DNA of 64,000 bases, from NCBI GenBank assembly GCA_951230915.1, contig OX579639.1, forward strand, positions 18,042,001 to 18,106,000. Direction: 5' to 3'. Below the pieces are notes generated by a model. That model saw nothing but the letters and a program-made list of their open reading frames with translations, had not been told where the DNA came from and did no database searches. Positions 1-10,704 of this stretch are shown here, in pieces. Each line of letters opens with the position of its first letter. The stretch's first letter is position 1. The position numbers were made by a program, and so were the translations under genes. This DNA comes from Antitrichia curtipendula (taxonomy: Eukaryota > Streptophyta > Bryopsida > Hypnales > Leucodontaceae).

Positions 1-187
1 ATCATAGGGTAATTATTGTAGGAAGTATAATGCACCAATAGAAGGGGGGGCAATCATGATTTTAAGGTTTACATAATGTTGTTGACCAATGCTAGGGGGG
101 CTTCTTAGTGCTCTCCGGAATGAAGAGGCTTTGTGTAGGAATCATTTCTAGCAAGTCTAGTGAGAGAGACTTGTGAATCACTCTTAA

Positions 188-1092
188 CCTCTAAAGTCCC
201 AATTCACCATTTTTCTATCAAAGAACACTCAAATCTACCATTTTCAATGCAAACAACAAAAAATAAAAACATTCGGGTTTGTGGAGGATCTCGCACTCAG
301 TGAGTATGAAAATGTCTGGAAGAAATTTTATAAACTTTGATTGTATTGACAACAAGATATAATTGTTTGAAGTGAAGAAAATGAATTCTTTTGTTTTTAA
401 CCTAACTAGATTATAAGGCTTGAATCTTCTTAACTTAAAACTTTTGTTCTACAAATTGTAAATTAATTTTTTTTTATGTTGGAGAATTGAGTCGAGGGTT
501 CAAGATTTTCTTATTTCAAAAAAAATGTAGTTTTCATTCTTTCAAAAATTGTTAACTAAGTTGAAGTAGATACAATATAGAAGGAAAACTAAATTGATGA
601 TAGCTCTAAGGTAGAATTGAAAGACACCATTCTCAACAATGAGATTGTTCTAGAAAGCAAACTAAACCATGTGAATCTTTTTTATTTGAAAAATTGTTAA
701 AATTGAGTTTAAAAATGGATAGAATGTTTTATTTTTTCAAGAATTTGCTAAGATTGCCCACAAAATAAGAAGCTAACCTTCACATTACTTATTCAAATAG
801 AATGAATCAAATCTTTCCATTTACACAAAAGTATAATCTATAAGAGAACCGTTTTTAAAATTATTTAAAATTTTTGTGGATTTTTTTTGTTGCCCACCTT
901 CTCATGTTTGGGGCATATTGTGGCATAATTTTTGCTTTGAGATAACAATTGAAACAAAAATTAGAGTCCTATAAAGCTAATCAATTTTCCTATCTTTAAA
1001 AAAAAATTCAAAAAATCTTGTCAGAAATTGAGATCATAGGTACTTGCTTGAACCTTCAAGCATCCTTGAAGGGACTCTTGGCACTCTAGGGG
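188..1092. mobile_element. TTAA-bounded non-autonomous element
   Basis: TTAA stands at 184-187 and again at 1093-1096. The inner ends are imperfect inverted repeats: the left reads CCTCTAAAGTCCCAA and the right, on the opposite strand, CCCCTAGAGTGCCAA. The interior is AT-rich and has no open frame of note. Its middle part (about 330-840) resembles sequence at 32.03-32.26 and 33.64-34.11 kb, so it belongs to a dispersed family. A TTAA target with CCC-type ends is the habit of piggyBac-like elements, but no transposase is present and the class assignment is inference. Confidence 0.5.
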
Positions 1093-1220
1093 TTAAATGA
1101 ACTCAAGGTATCTATGGATAAATATTCTTCTGCTATGAATCATGGGGGGAGGAAAGAAGTGCTTACACAATGTTATGTAGGGAGACCATTTCAAACATGC
1201 CACCCACAATTGAAACTTAA

Positions 1221-1459
1221 CCCCTTAAGGATGTTGCCCTCCAAAAGAGTTGGCGTATGTTGTCTATATATTAAATTTATTTGATCCTCCCCAAACACTA
1301 AAAAATTCCCCCCCCCACACCAAAACTCTCAGTTGACTAGTAGTATGTTTGTGACTTGGTCTGAAATTTACAGCTTGGATGGGATTCATGTGCTACTCAA
1401 TTTTCCCTTCTGTATACAACAAGGGAGAGAATATAAAAAACAACAACATCCTTGAGGGG
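1221..1459. mobile_element. 239-bp TTAA MITE with clear inverted ends
   Basis: This is the cleanest small element in the window. TTAA at 1217-1220 is followed by CCCCTTAAGGATG, and CATCCTTGAGGGG is followed by TTAA at 1460-1463. The ends are inverted repeats with one mismatch in 13. There is no coding capacity. The TTAA could be a target-site duplication or part of the inverted repeat, and only an empty site would separate the two. Confidence 0.6.
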
Positions 1460-1463
1460 TTAA

Positions 1464-2081
1464 TGTGCAACAAAAGTCAATACTTTGGGTTTAACTATCA
1501 TCAATTTGCTATACATAGAATGAAAAGTCAAATTAATGAACCTATTGTAATGTCAAAAAATTTAGAGTAAATATTTTATCCATAATCCACATATTTATGA
1601 AATGTAAATAGCTTCATCACTCTAGTCAAGAAAGCAAATTACAACTACTGCAGTTTCAGGGCAAGTCATTGGAGAAAAATATCCATAGATGCCAAAATTT
1701 ATGTGAAATTATTTTTTCAAAAAAATGAATTTCTAGTATGGAGAATAAAATTAAAGACCGCTGCAAAAGATTTATTTATTTAAGCATGTGCCTTTCCTTC
1801 TTTTTTAACTGAAAAGTACAATATAAAAATTTCCGACAGCAATGTACCAATCCTGTCCTTGACTCAGGGGTACCTTGGGGAAATTGAAGATTAATAAAAC
1901 CCGCGACCAGAACCCACTAATGAAACTGCACGGCTATGGTACCAACAACTTCACGCAAGGCACCAAAGTAAGGAATTCGTCTCCACAAGGACATTTGCAA
2001 TTGAAGTTTCCGTAACGAAGTTCACTTGCTTTTGTAATTGTAACCAAACTAACCAAGTTAGTCCTTGTCTAGTACAGAATG
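1464..2081. other. Intergenic, no gene seen
   Basis: AT-rich sequence with only a short chance open frame overlapping its left side. No splice pattern, RNA gene or repeat boundary was recognised. Confidence 0.5.
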
Positions 2082-2126
2082 GACCCCGGGACCCCGGGGT
2101 TCCGGGATTCCGGGGGTCCCGGGGTC
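2082..2126. repeat. GC-rich hairpin of repeated CCCCGGGA-like motifs
   Basis: A 45-bp block made almost wholly of G and C lies in AT-rich DNA. The first 20 bases pair with the last 20 at 17 of 20 positions, leaving a loop of about five bases. The motif CCCCGGG also recurs directly inside the arms. No gene adjoins it and the function is unknown. It is interrupted by a few A/T bases, so it is not a simple G-run artefact. Confidence 0.7.
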
Positions 2127-2129
2127 ACC

Positions 2130-3568
2130 GCAAAATTGCAAACCTATTTATTTTCGTAAACTTAAGTTAGCGTGAGTTTGGATGTGGCACGAAGCTGTCA
2201 ACTGCTGCGAGTTGACAGTTTTTCAGTTGCCCACATGGAGTTGTGGACCTATTATTGACAGCACGTGTGCACAACTATCAAAGGATTCCAAAACTACCGT
2301 AGGAGTCCATAACCATCGTACGATTCTACAACTAATGTAGGATTTCGAAACTTCTCTTGTGCCGCATTCGCATTTTATTAACCTTTTTAGTCTCTGAAGT
2401 TCTTTGACTACGTTTCACCAAAAAAAACCCACTTAAAATGGGTTGTTTTGATGGGCGAGGCCCCTTCAAAAATGACAAATGAAATCTTGTTGTATCTTAC
2501 TGTAAGATCTAGTGGTAGACGAAGGTAGTGTGCTCTGAAAGCGCCCATCTTCTTCAAATTGCCCCTATTTTTAAGGTGGAGAATGGAGATGGGGTGATCC
2601 TTACATGGGATCAATTTAACAGTTGAATGCATTGAGGAAAAATTGTTCTTAAAAGAAAAAAAAACCCGTTGAACCCACACCCTTCCAATTTTTAAATAAT
2701 TATTCAACAAAAATGTGCCAAAGGTGATCTCATTCTACAATACCGGTATATGTCATCATTTCAAGGCAAAACTGATGATGAATTTCAATATGAATCTCAG
2801 TAGAAAGAACCGTTGTCCACGACGACCTTCGTACAAAAAAGAATCTTCAAATTGAAAATGAGCAAATGATTTTCAAATATCTGCAATTTGATGTGAAGTG
2901 AGTCATCGTGGCAAACCTCCAGATGGCAGGACAGGACAACGACAGACTTGAAAAAAGTAAAAAGCAAAAAGCAAGTCGAAACAGCTTAGCGTATGGTTGC
3001 AAACTCAAGGCCCAGTTGCCTAGTAATTGAGCTTGGAATGATTTTCCGGAAATTTTAATGGGCCCGGTAAAGGTGAGGCCCGTATCAATTCAACCGTGTC
3101 TCCGCCATGAGTTGGAGTTTTTTTTATTAGTATTGTTTGGTGGCATCCTATTGTTCCATTTGAATGTGTGGAAGAAAAAGCATGTTTAAGGTATGGCCCA
3201 TGTCGAGCTTTTTTGGTGGTCCATCGAGATGCCATGTAACTTAAGTTCGTACCAGTGGTATTTTTCGGCGGAACGGATAGATAAAATGGGGGCACCGTTC
3301 AAGCTTTTACTGAAAAGGCTAGTTGTAGCAGCCCTGTACCAGTGGCCCAGTTTTTTTCATGATGAGATTTTTTCATGCTTTTATTTTTTTCATTTTATTT
3401 TTTGAATTATTTATTTATTTTTGGAATACAAATAACTCAAGAATTCATAACTTTCACACCGTACGTTCAAACAAAGTAGAATTTTTTAACGATATAATGA
3501 ATATGACACGAAGACGTACGGTCAAGGAAATCTCACTGTGACAAACAAAACAAAACAAACAACCTCAT
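2130..3568. other. Intergenic, one arm of a distant inverted repeat
   Basis: No gene was recognised. Sequence at about 3258-3302 recurs in inverted, diverged form at about 3909-3953, inside the next element. Short open frames on opposite strands at the two places therefore encode similar peptides, which reflects the repeat and not coding selection. Confidence 0.45.
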
Positions 3569-3572
3569 TTAA

Positions 3573-4650
3573 CCTGTAAAGTCCCAAAGTCCGTATGGGG
3601 GACTCTTGGGATTTGGGGTAGGGTAAGTGTGCCCTTAATTTTTGACATGATTTTTTAGATTTTTTTTTGTGGGTATGTAGAAATGCAGTAGCTTCGTCAC
3701 ATGGAAAACAAAAACATGGTTCCACCCCACAATTCAAATGTTATGAGTATTTTTTTTTCTACCAAAAAGCAACTAAAGGGGTTGTTCAAGGGGTTGTTCA
3801 AGCAAGGAGAAATTCATTGACTTCCGTAGGGTAGGGAAGGGGCTGCTCTGGTGATTTGGAAGGGACAATGGGTGCTTCCCAGGAATTTTTCAAAAGGAGC
3901 AAGGTTGTTTTGGGAGGGTGCCCCATTTTGTCTATCCATTCCGCTGAAAAATGAACAACCGTTTTTAGAAGGCATGATTTATTTGCAAGGGGAACAATAT
4001 GGGAACAACTTGAAACTACTCGGGAACAATGCGGGAACACAAATGGCCCCATTATTCAAGCACTACCCACTTTCTTTGCCTAATTGGAGGTCAAATTAGG
4101 CTTCAAGAGCTTCTACAATTTTGAGATTTTGAATTTTTTCTTAAAAAGAAACCATAGTTTATAATTATGATGACATGTTTCAATCCACTTTTGGGATTTT
4201 TTATATCTAAAAATACATAATGGAAAATTTGATTAAAAATGGCTCAGAGTATTGCCAGTTCTTGGGACATTGTGGCAACACAAGATTTTTTTGGATGTAT
4301 TTCATGTATTGGATTGCCTTGAAAATTGGCATGCATATACCTAACATGATTTCCCATGTGAATTTTTTTTAATTCATGATCTTTAGTGAAAAAAATTCAG
4401 TAAATGACTGTCAAAGGCATCTAAAATTCTTGGGCACAGTGAGAGAAAAATGGACTTTGAATGCAAATATCTTTCAGTCTATACAAGCAAATGTTACAAA
4501 AACTTACCACATAATCTTATACAAGTTAAGTACACGATCCTATCATTACATTCTCAAAAAATATATTTTGTTAACTTTCTCAATCAACACACTAGAAATG
4601 GCAGTTTTGAATGATTTTTTGAGCTAGAAAATGCCTTGGGACTTTAAGGA
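3573..4650. mobile_element. TTAA-bounded element, about 1.1 kb
   Basis: TTAA at 3569-3572 and 4651-4654 encloses inverted ends: CCTGTAAAGTCCCAA on the left and, read on the other strand, TCCTTAAAGTCCCAA on the right. The first 150 bp resemble the start of the element at 58825, including AAAGTCCC, a TTTGGGTAGG-like stretch and CATGATTTTTT in the same order. No transposase was found. Confidence 0.5.
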
Positions 4651-4739
4651 TTAAGGTATAGATTTTGTCATTTATTATGCCATGGTCCACCGATTTTTCT
4701 TTTTAGTGAGTGGACAAAATTTTGTGTCATTGCAAAAGC

Positions 4740-4990
4740 AGGGAGAGAGGTAAAGTGGGTGCACCCTCAACCAAACCCTACCTAAAATTGCCATCATTAC
4801 TTTGTGTGCATCTTCATAATGAATGTGTACATTGAAGAAATGATTTTAGAAAATCTACCCAAAAAACTTTGACCAATCATAACTTTTATATACAGTATCT
4901 AAATGTCATGTTCTTTGGTGTGTTGGAACCTTCTTTCTCTTGTTAACCTAAAATTATGAAAATTTGATCAATCTAATCATAATAACTAGG
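4740..4990 (-). repeat. Dispersed repeat, inverted copy of 10.83-11.03 kb
   Basis: The run GGTTCCAACRCACCAAAGAA with its neighbours occurs here on the minus strand and on the plus strand at about 10.85 kb. A further diverged copy lies near 48.31 kb and a weaker one near 12.55 kb. Noncoding. The rest of 4651-5515 shows nothing else. Confidence 0.55.
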
Positions 4991-5518
4991 CACACTAGCA
5001 AGAATTGGTGGTTTAGAGGGTACCAACACTACACCCTCAAACAACATTATGTATTTTTGTTGTACATTTGATGTGTCTAAATGTACAATTTAGGTAAAAT
5101 GACAAACAATATTGAGTACACTTTGAATAGACTCATCTTCAACATATAATCATCAACAATCCATAGTTTCTTTTTAAGAATTGAAAATTAGGTATGATAA
5201 TACACAAACTTGTACAATTGCATGCAAAGCTATACATTATATTGATAGCAAAAAGGTGTGCAACAAAACCAAATGATAAACTATGTAGAAATTTTTAATT
5301 TTGTTCAAGTTCATTACAAAATCTTTAGTAATTGGTCTACTAACCCCTACTCTTCAACAATACAACAATTCTTCTTGGCATGCTCTTATAAAAACCATGC
5401 AATCTTCTTTATTAAAATTGGAATACACAAACCATACACTCCCATAATTCTTAAATATATTTGGAAGTGTTAAAAATTCATTTAAGTACCTTTTCAGAAG
5501 TTCTCCAAAGTATCCAAT

Positions 5519-5624
5519 AGGATCTCGGAGAGTTCACTTAGAGTATCCATTAAAAAAGCACGTGCAAACAAAACTTCAGCCCCCCTACATACTTTTTGCA
5601 TTTTTTTAACAATTTTTTTTAATA

Positions 5625-5663
<39 letters not shown>

Positions 5664-6145
5664 TTTTCTACTTTAAAAGTTTATGTTTTGAATTACTGAT
5701 ATTTTTATTTGTTAACAATAATTAGTTACAAAATTTTGAAGTAAAAATATACATTGTAGAACTAAAAAATAACTTGCACACCCCTATATTATATAAGAAA
5801 AATTGTCTACAAAATTAACAAAAAATTCCTAAAATAAAATCTCTATTGAAAGCTTGGGGAGGTCACTTAGAGTGTCCATTAGAAACCATGTGCAATCAAA
5901 ACTTTGGACCCCCTATTTACTTTTTGAATTTTAAATAAAATAAAATGAAAAAAATATGAATAGATTTTCCTACTTTGAAAGTTTATGTTTTGAATTATTG
6001 ATATTTTTATTTGTTAATGATAATTAGTTACAAATTTTTGAAGTAAAAAGATACACTATAGAACTGAAAAATAACTTTCACACCCCTATATTATATAAGA
6101 AAAATTGTCTAAAAAAGGAACAAAAAATTCCTAAAAACAACTCTC
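5519..6145. repeat. Direct tandem duplication, two units of about 290-335 bp
   Basis: Two diverged units abut. Landmarks recur in the same order in both: CACTTAGAGTRTCCATTA, the words TTTATGTTTTGAATTA, and CACCCCTATATTATATAAG. The first unit is longer because of an AT microsatellite. Noncoding. Confidence 0.7.
5628..5657. repeat. AT dinucleotide microsatellite
   Basis: About 15 uninterrupted AT repeats inside the first unit of the surrounding tandem duplication. The second unit lacks them, so they expanded after the duplication or were lost there. Confidence 0.85.
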
Positions 6146-6404
6146 AAATGAAAGCTCATTTTGAGTTGAATATTGATTCAATGGTCATCTAAATGTGTTC
6201 TCTATAATTATTTGAGTTGAAAAACATGCCCTTTTAGTTCATTTTCAACCTCTTCTAGAAATCATTTCGTATTTTATTTGAGCTTGAAATTTTGGCAATA
6301 GAAACCTATAGTCATTATTAAACAATGCTCAAAATTTTAGGTTGAAATTATTGTTTATTAGAAACCACTTGTTCGCACGTGGTTTGTTGTAGTAGAACTA
6401 AGTG

Positions 6405-7215
6405 CACCCCCCGAGAATAGGATTCAAATCTAGAGATTGAGCAACCCATCGAAGGAACAAAAATGGTTGTGATGCCAACCACTCTTGCACAGCCTTGCTT
6501 GAATGCTTAGAATCAGTATCATGTTGAAAGACCAACTTATTTAGAACCAAATTGTATTTTTATATAGTAGACCATTAAAAAATTCTAAAATAAATTTGTA
6601 TAGGTGTCTATTCATCCTGTCTTTAATTTTGTACCATGTTCTTGGCCCAAAAACTGTCATATAGCTCCAAATCATCATTGGTCAACCACCATGCTTCATG
6701 ATTTAATGGACATGTTGTCCAATATGTTCACCATGACCTATCATTTGAGTTAAATCTATTTATTTTTGTCTCATCACTAAAAATCACACATTTCCAATCA
6801 TCAACAATCCAATTTTCATACCTTTGAGCAAACCTCAAGCATGCAAGAACATGCTTATGACTCAAATGTGGCTTTATATGTTGCACTTGTGCACCTAATC
6901 CAACCTCTCTCAAAGCACACCTCACAGTGTTGTCATACAATAATCACCTCTTTCAAAACGAAGTTGTTTTGCTGTCTAAGATGTAGTTCCAAGTCGACCT
7001 TTAGTAATGAGAGTGACACAATGCCTCTTCTCTTAGTCTGTAAAAAACTTTGGACACCCTTCTCTTTGTCTCTCAATCTTTGTTCCCTATATCTTTCATA
7101 AAATGCGCTATAGAAGATTGATATATGCCTAGGGAAGAGACAACTTTTTGTGTAGATACACCACTATGAAGCTGCACCCAAAATTGGCGCTTCTACTCTT
7201 GTGATAAAAGAGGCA
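6405..7215 (-). pseudogene. Broken Tc1-like (DDE) transposase
   Basis: Reading the minus strand, pieces of a Tc1/mariner-superfamily transposase appear in the right order but in shifting frames. First comes a helix-turn-helix-like segment (STQKVVSSLGISQS, about 7.13-7.10 kb). Next is an open frame at 6728-6940 with TVRCALREVGLG and WKCVIFSDETKINRF, which holds the first catalytic Asp. Then come a KHGG..MMIW-like stretch, QHDTDSKH with the second Asp at about 6.50 kb, and LDLNPIL at about 6.41 kb, where the family has NPIE. Stops and frameshifts separate the parts and the third acidic residue is not seen. About 270 codons of the usual 340 can be traced. The copy is dead, and convincing terminal repeats were not found. 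Confidence 0.85.
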
Positions 7216-7414
7216 TATGAACCTAATCTCACTAAAGAAGAAATTAGAAGAAGACATACAAATTAGAAGAAGACTCAAAACATAGATTGGAAGAGATTCA
7301 AATTGGAAGAGAGAGATTGGAGCAACATCAAAGTTGGCAGATTAGTGGCAGAAGGTGACAAACAATAGTAAATAGAAGAGCCTTAATTGTTTTGAATTTT
7401 TTATTTTAGAATCC

Positions 7415-7960
7415 TTAACCCCTAAAGGTTCAAACACCATTTTTGGCAACATAGCAATTTTAGATAGCTCCTTACAAATGAAATTTTTATTTATTTTTCT
7501 TTGAAATTTTCATACAACATGTGCCCGAGGAGTAGTGTTAAGGGGCAAAAAATTTCATAACTTTTGGCTACATGGTTAAAAAGTTATTGCATGATATGTA
7601 ATATTTAGTGTTTGGCAGGCAACCTCGATAGCCCCCAAAAATTCTTAAAAAATCACTCTTTTAAGAAATAAAATTTTAATAATATATATATACATGAAAT
7701 TATATATATGTGAAATGCCTTTTAATCATTCCATTTTGTTTAATGAGATGAAAATTATGAAGAGTTTTAGTTTGTGGGTACATATGGCGTGCAAAGATTC
7801 TATACCTCCATCCGATAAAGGTTCTATGAATACAAAAAAATCTCGTGAAGACAACTTATTTCTAGTTCATAACACCACATGGCCCTTGATAGTTTCACGT
7901 ACTTTACGACCACTACCACACCTCCACCACCAGATTCAGAATCCCAAGGAAGTTAGTTTG
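7415..7960. other. Left end of a TTAA element, family of 32.2-32.5 kb
   Basis: TTAA then CCCCTAAAGGTTC begins here. The following sequence (TAGCAATTTTAG, TTTGAAATTTTCA, TGCATGATATGTAAT in order) matches the minus strand of about 32.32-32.52 kb, where it ends in the mirrored TTAA terminus. No right terminus was found here. No gene. Confidence 0.45.
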
Positions 7961-7966
7961 CCTCTG

Positions 7967-8185
7967 AAATTCCGCCCAAACTGAGGAGGGCCACAATAAT
8001 GTCAAGGTACAACAAACGGTGAATAAATAAATAAAAAGATCTCCTATTTTGTGCCATATTAATTTTATTGTTAACACCATTGGTAGCTAACTCGGGGCCT
8101 CCGATTGCAAATATGATCTCAAAATTTGCAAATAAATAAATAAATTTGTGCAACAAATAAAAGGTTCCTGCGTTTTCCGGTCGTG
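7967..8185. mobile_element. Miniature element, internal type shared with 9.7 kb
   Basis: Contains the internal signature of a small family: a TTTTGTGCC-like block, GCTAACTCGGGGCCTC and GATTGCAAATATG. The same order is seen at 8190-8416, 9665-9903, 9915-10130 (inverted) and 25476-25664. Ends are poorly kept and the boundaries are approximate. Confidence 0.45.
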
Positions 8186-8189
8186 TTTA

Positions 8190-8416
8190 TAGTAGTGCAA
8201 GGTCCAACCAAGGGTGAATGTAAAAAAAAGGTGACCCTATGTTTTGTGTTGTATTTAATTTACTGTTAACACCTTTCCTAGCTAATTTTGGGCCTCTGAT
8301 TGCAAATATGGAACTCACAATTTGAAAAAAAATAAAAATTTGCAAAGCAAATAAAAGGTTCTTGTATTTTCTCCACGGGTAAAAACAAGAACCTCCACAC
8401 GAGGCTCGTTGCACTA
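8190..8416. mobile_element. Miniature element with TAGTGCAA/TTGCACTA ends
   Basis: Same internal signature as its left neighbour (GCTAATTTTGGGCCTC then GATTGCAAATATG). Its ends are short inverted repeats, TAGTGCAA at left and TTGCACTA at right. It stands in direct orientation behind another copy, so the two form a local pair. Confidence 0.5.
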
Positions 8417-8429
8417 AGGTAAAAAAATC

Positions 8430-8870
8430 CCATTACGGACCTTTTACCCATTACAGACCGCTAAGAATGACCCCATTACGGTTTTGTATTAGTGATTGAG
8501 ATTTGGGCCACATTCCATGTCTTCGCTAACTGGAATGGAATGATTAGTGACTACAAATAGGAACTTTCAGTTTGTTAGTGTTAGTTCATTGTAGGAAGTG
8601 CCTTTTTTCACGTCTTCTCTGTTAGAAAATATTGTGACTGCAATAGGTGAGTAAGATGAGCGTTACGGGTCAATTTCGGTTGGTTTTGGGGGTAGTCTAC
8701 AGACTCTCTCTCTTAGGCCATGGTGGGCTAAACACTTCAGAAATTCACAAAAATTCACACTTTGTCAAAAAAAAATAGTTTCAAATGCTCTCACCATTTC
8801 TATCACTTGGCTTTTTCTCTGGAAAAAAAAAGTAGAAAAATTTCAGAAACGACAAGTGGGCAAACTCCCC
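8430..8870. repeat. Dispersed repeat, second copy at 17.64-17.97 kb
   Basis: From about 8540 on, words such as GGAATGATTAGTGA, TAGGAACTT and GTGACT-rich blocks run in the same order as at 17.64-17.97 kb. The left part adds a short tandem of CCCATTACGG-like words (8430-8490). The copy here is the more GC-rich one. Noncoding. Confidence 0.55.
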
Positions 8871-8879
8871 CCATTTGGT

Positions 8880-9660
8880 CCGTAACGGGCTGTTTTTAAC
8901 CTTGATACAGCGGACTTGACCACGTTTTCACTAAGGATTAAAAAAACAAAACCCGGGGCAAAACCGCCTCCACAAGATGGAGGCTCCGTCGTCGAACGAA
9001 CTACTGTAGACTCGACTATGGGCCTCAACAGGTGGTTGTGGCTGTTGTTGGGGGAATCTGAAGCCCAGACATTGTGCGACAAGTGGCATGCATGCGTTGG
9101 TCGGTTGAGCAGGAAAGTCAAGTGGGACGAATAGTACACTTGATCCAAGGCTTTGAATAATGAATATGCTGCATGGACGTTAAAAATGTTTAGGGTGGTG
9201 CAAGCACGTTGAATTCACATGCTGTTTTTAAAAACGGAACTCCATGTGAGGCTCACTGAAGGACGGGAGCAGGCATGGGGGGCCCGCCGGGGGGTCCAGG
9301 GGGGAGGCCCTGCGGGTCCGTCGTTTCATTTCATTTGTGGACCCCACCACCATTTTGCAAAAAACAAACAAAACAGGGACATTACCATGTTATGGTTTTC
9401 ACTGGCCTCACTCAGCGGGAGATGGTTCAGTTGAGATGCGGGTGGTGAGTGAGTGGTCCCCCCCAAATGGAGAGAAGGAATAATATGAGCGAGCAGAGGT
9501 TCCATGGATTCCTGGCCCTGGATGGGATGGCGTGGGGAAGAAAATGACCGTCGGTGGTCCCATGCATGCAGGTGCGGGTTTTTTTAGTTCCCGGTGCCCC
9601 TAGTCCCCAGAAAATCAACGTGAACTCCATCGTTTCCCCATGTGTGGGTATCTATATATA
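8880..9660. other. GC-rich island without a recognised gene
   Basis: This stretch is clearly richer in G, C and CpG than its surroundings. Open frames on both strands (for example 8843-9148 minus and 9219-9434 plus) match no family I know, and no donor/acceptor series supports an exon chain. It may be a decayed gene end, a promoter relic or a young insertion. Confidence 0.4.
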
Positions 9661-9664
9661 TGAG

Positions 9665-9903
9665 GGTCGGGGTGAACTGGCCCCCTCGCTCGTCCTGCCA
9701 AAAGTCCATCCAGGGGTGCACATAAAAAAAAGCCCCCTGTTTTGTGCCGTGTAAAATCTATTTTCTGTAGTTTCCCTCGCTAATTTGGGGCCTCTGATTG
9801 CAAATATGAATTCAGAATTTGCAAAAAAAATTGATGCATGAATTTTTTTTTTAAATTCAGGATTATCCTAGGGGGACGAGCGCGGGGTCAGATCACCCCG
9901 GCC
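9665..9903. mobile_element. GC-ended MITE with 9-bp target duplication
   Basis: Begins GGTCGGGGTGAACTGG and ends, inverted, with ATCACCCCGGCC. The inverted ends run about 30 bp including a CGCTCGTCC block. ATATATGAG flanks it at 9656-9664 and again just after the right end. A 9-bp target duplication with long inverted ends suggests a Mutator-like origin; hAT (8 bp) is the alternative. Confidence 0.65.
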
Positions 9904-9914
9904 ATATATATGAG

Positions 9915-10130
9915 GGCCAGGGAGAACTGACCCCCTCGCTCGGCCCTGCGGGCAAACCTTGTCTTTTGCACATTATTTTTTTTGCAAATTTTGAATTCAT
10001 ATTTGCAATCAGAGACCCCAAATTTATTAAATGAAGTCCACAACATACCCTGGAACGGCACAAAATAGGGGGATTTTTATTTACATGCACCCCTGGTAAG
10101 GCCGAGCGAGGGGGTCAATCCACCCCGATC
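9915..10130. mobile_element. Second GC-ended MITE, inverted, abutting the first
   Basis: Starts GGCCAGGGAGAACTGACC, ends TCAATCCACCCCGATC, and carries the family's internal signature on the opposite strand (CATATTTGCAATC). Its left flank ATATATATGAG is also the right flank of the first element, and ATATATGAG follows it at 10131. The second copy therefore appears to have inserted into the target repeat of the first. Confidence 0.65.
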
Positions 10131-10142
10131 ATATATGAGGGA

Positions 10143-10666
10143 GTGAATGAAATGAAACAGAAGGAAAGAAAGTCATATGAGTGCTTTTGTTCCTTCGGAA
10201 AACAATTGTCCCCCAAAGGTAACAGGCCCTGGAATTGCACGGGCTTTAAAACCGCCCACATCTTCAAATGTACACACTGTGTACATGTTGCTTTTTTCAG
10301 TTGCCTTCAGCAATATAGTTACATTTTTAGGAGGTGGGTGATTTCAGAGCCCTATGCCATCTCAACTTCAAAATTTTTTAACTAAGTCCTCAAAAGCTTC
10401 AAAAAAATATAAAACGACTTAGTTTAGATGTCAATTCCACTTAAATTTCTTTCTAGGAAAACTTTCCTGAAAATTATTTTGAGAAGCTTTGCCCCCCACC
10501 CCCCACCCCCCAAAAAAAAAAATTCAGTTTCAGTTCCACATGAAGTTGCCATGAAAATGAAGAGTGAGACTTGGAACTGAGTGGATATGTTCATAAGGTA
10601 CGTGCACGAACTTTCATCCCACCATGTGACTTGTAAAAAATGATTTTGACTTCTAGGTTCTATCAC
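10143..10666. repeat. Dispersed repeat shared with 47.5 kb and 62.9 kb
   Basis: ACCGCCCAC, paired TGTACA words and GGAGCCCTATGCCA-like text at 10250-10370 recur upstream of the HPAT gene at 47.53-47.66 kb. The following part (TTTTAGGAGGTGG, TAGATGTCAATTCCA) recurs at 62.9-63.05 kb. The three copies differ in GC content. Short frames here are not believed to be genes. Confidence 0.55.
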
Positions 10667-10704
10667 AATTAAGGATACCTCTACAAGATATTTTTGGTAT
10701 TTAA

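Noticed and set aside
3020..4099. Frames encoding similar peptides on opposite strands
   Set aside because: The likeness comes from a short inverted repeat (3258-3302 and 3909-3953), not from a gene family.
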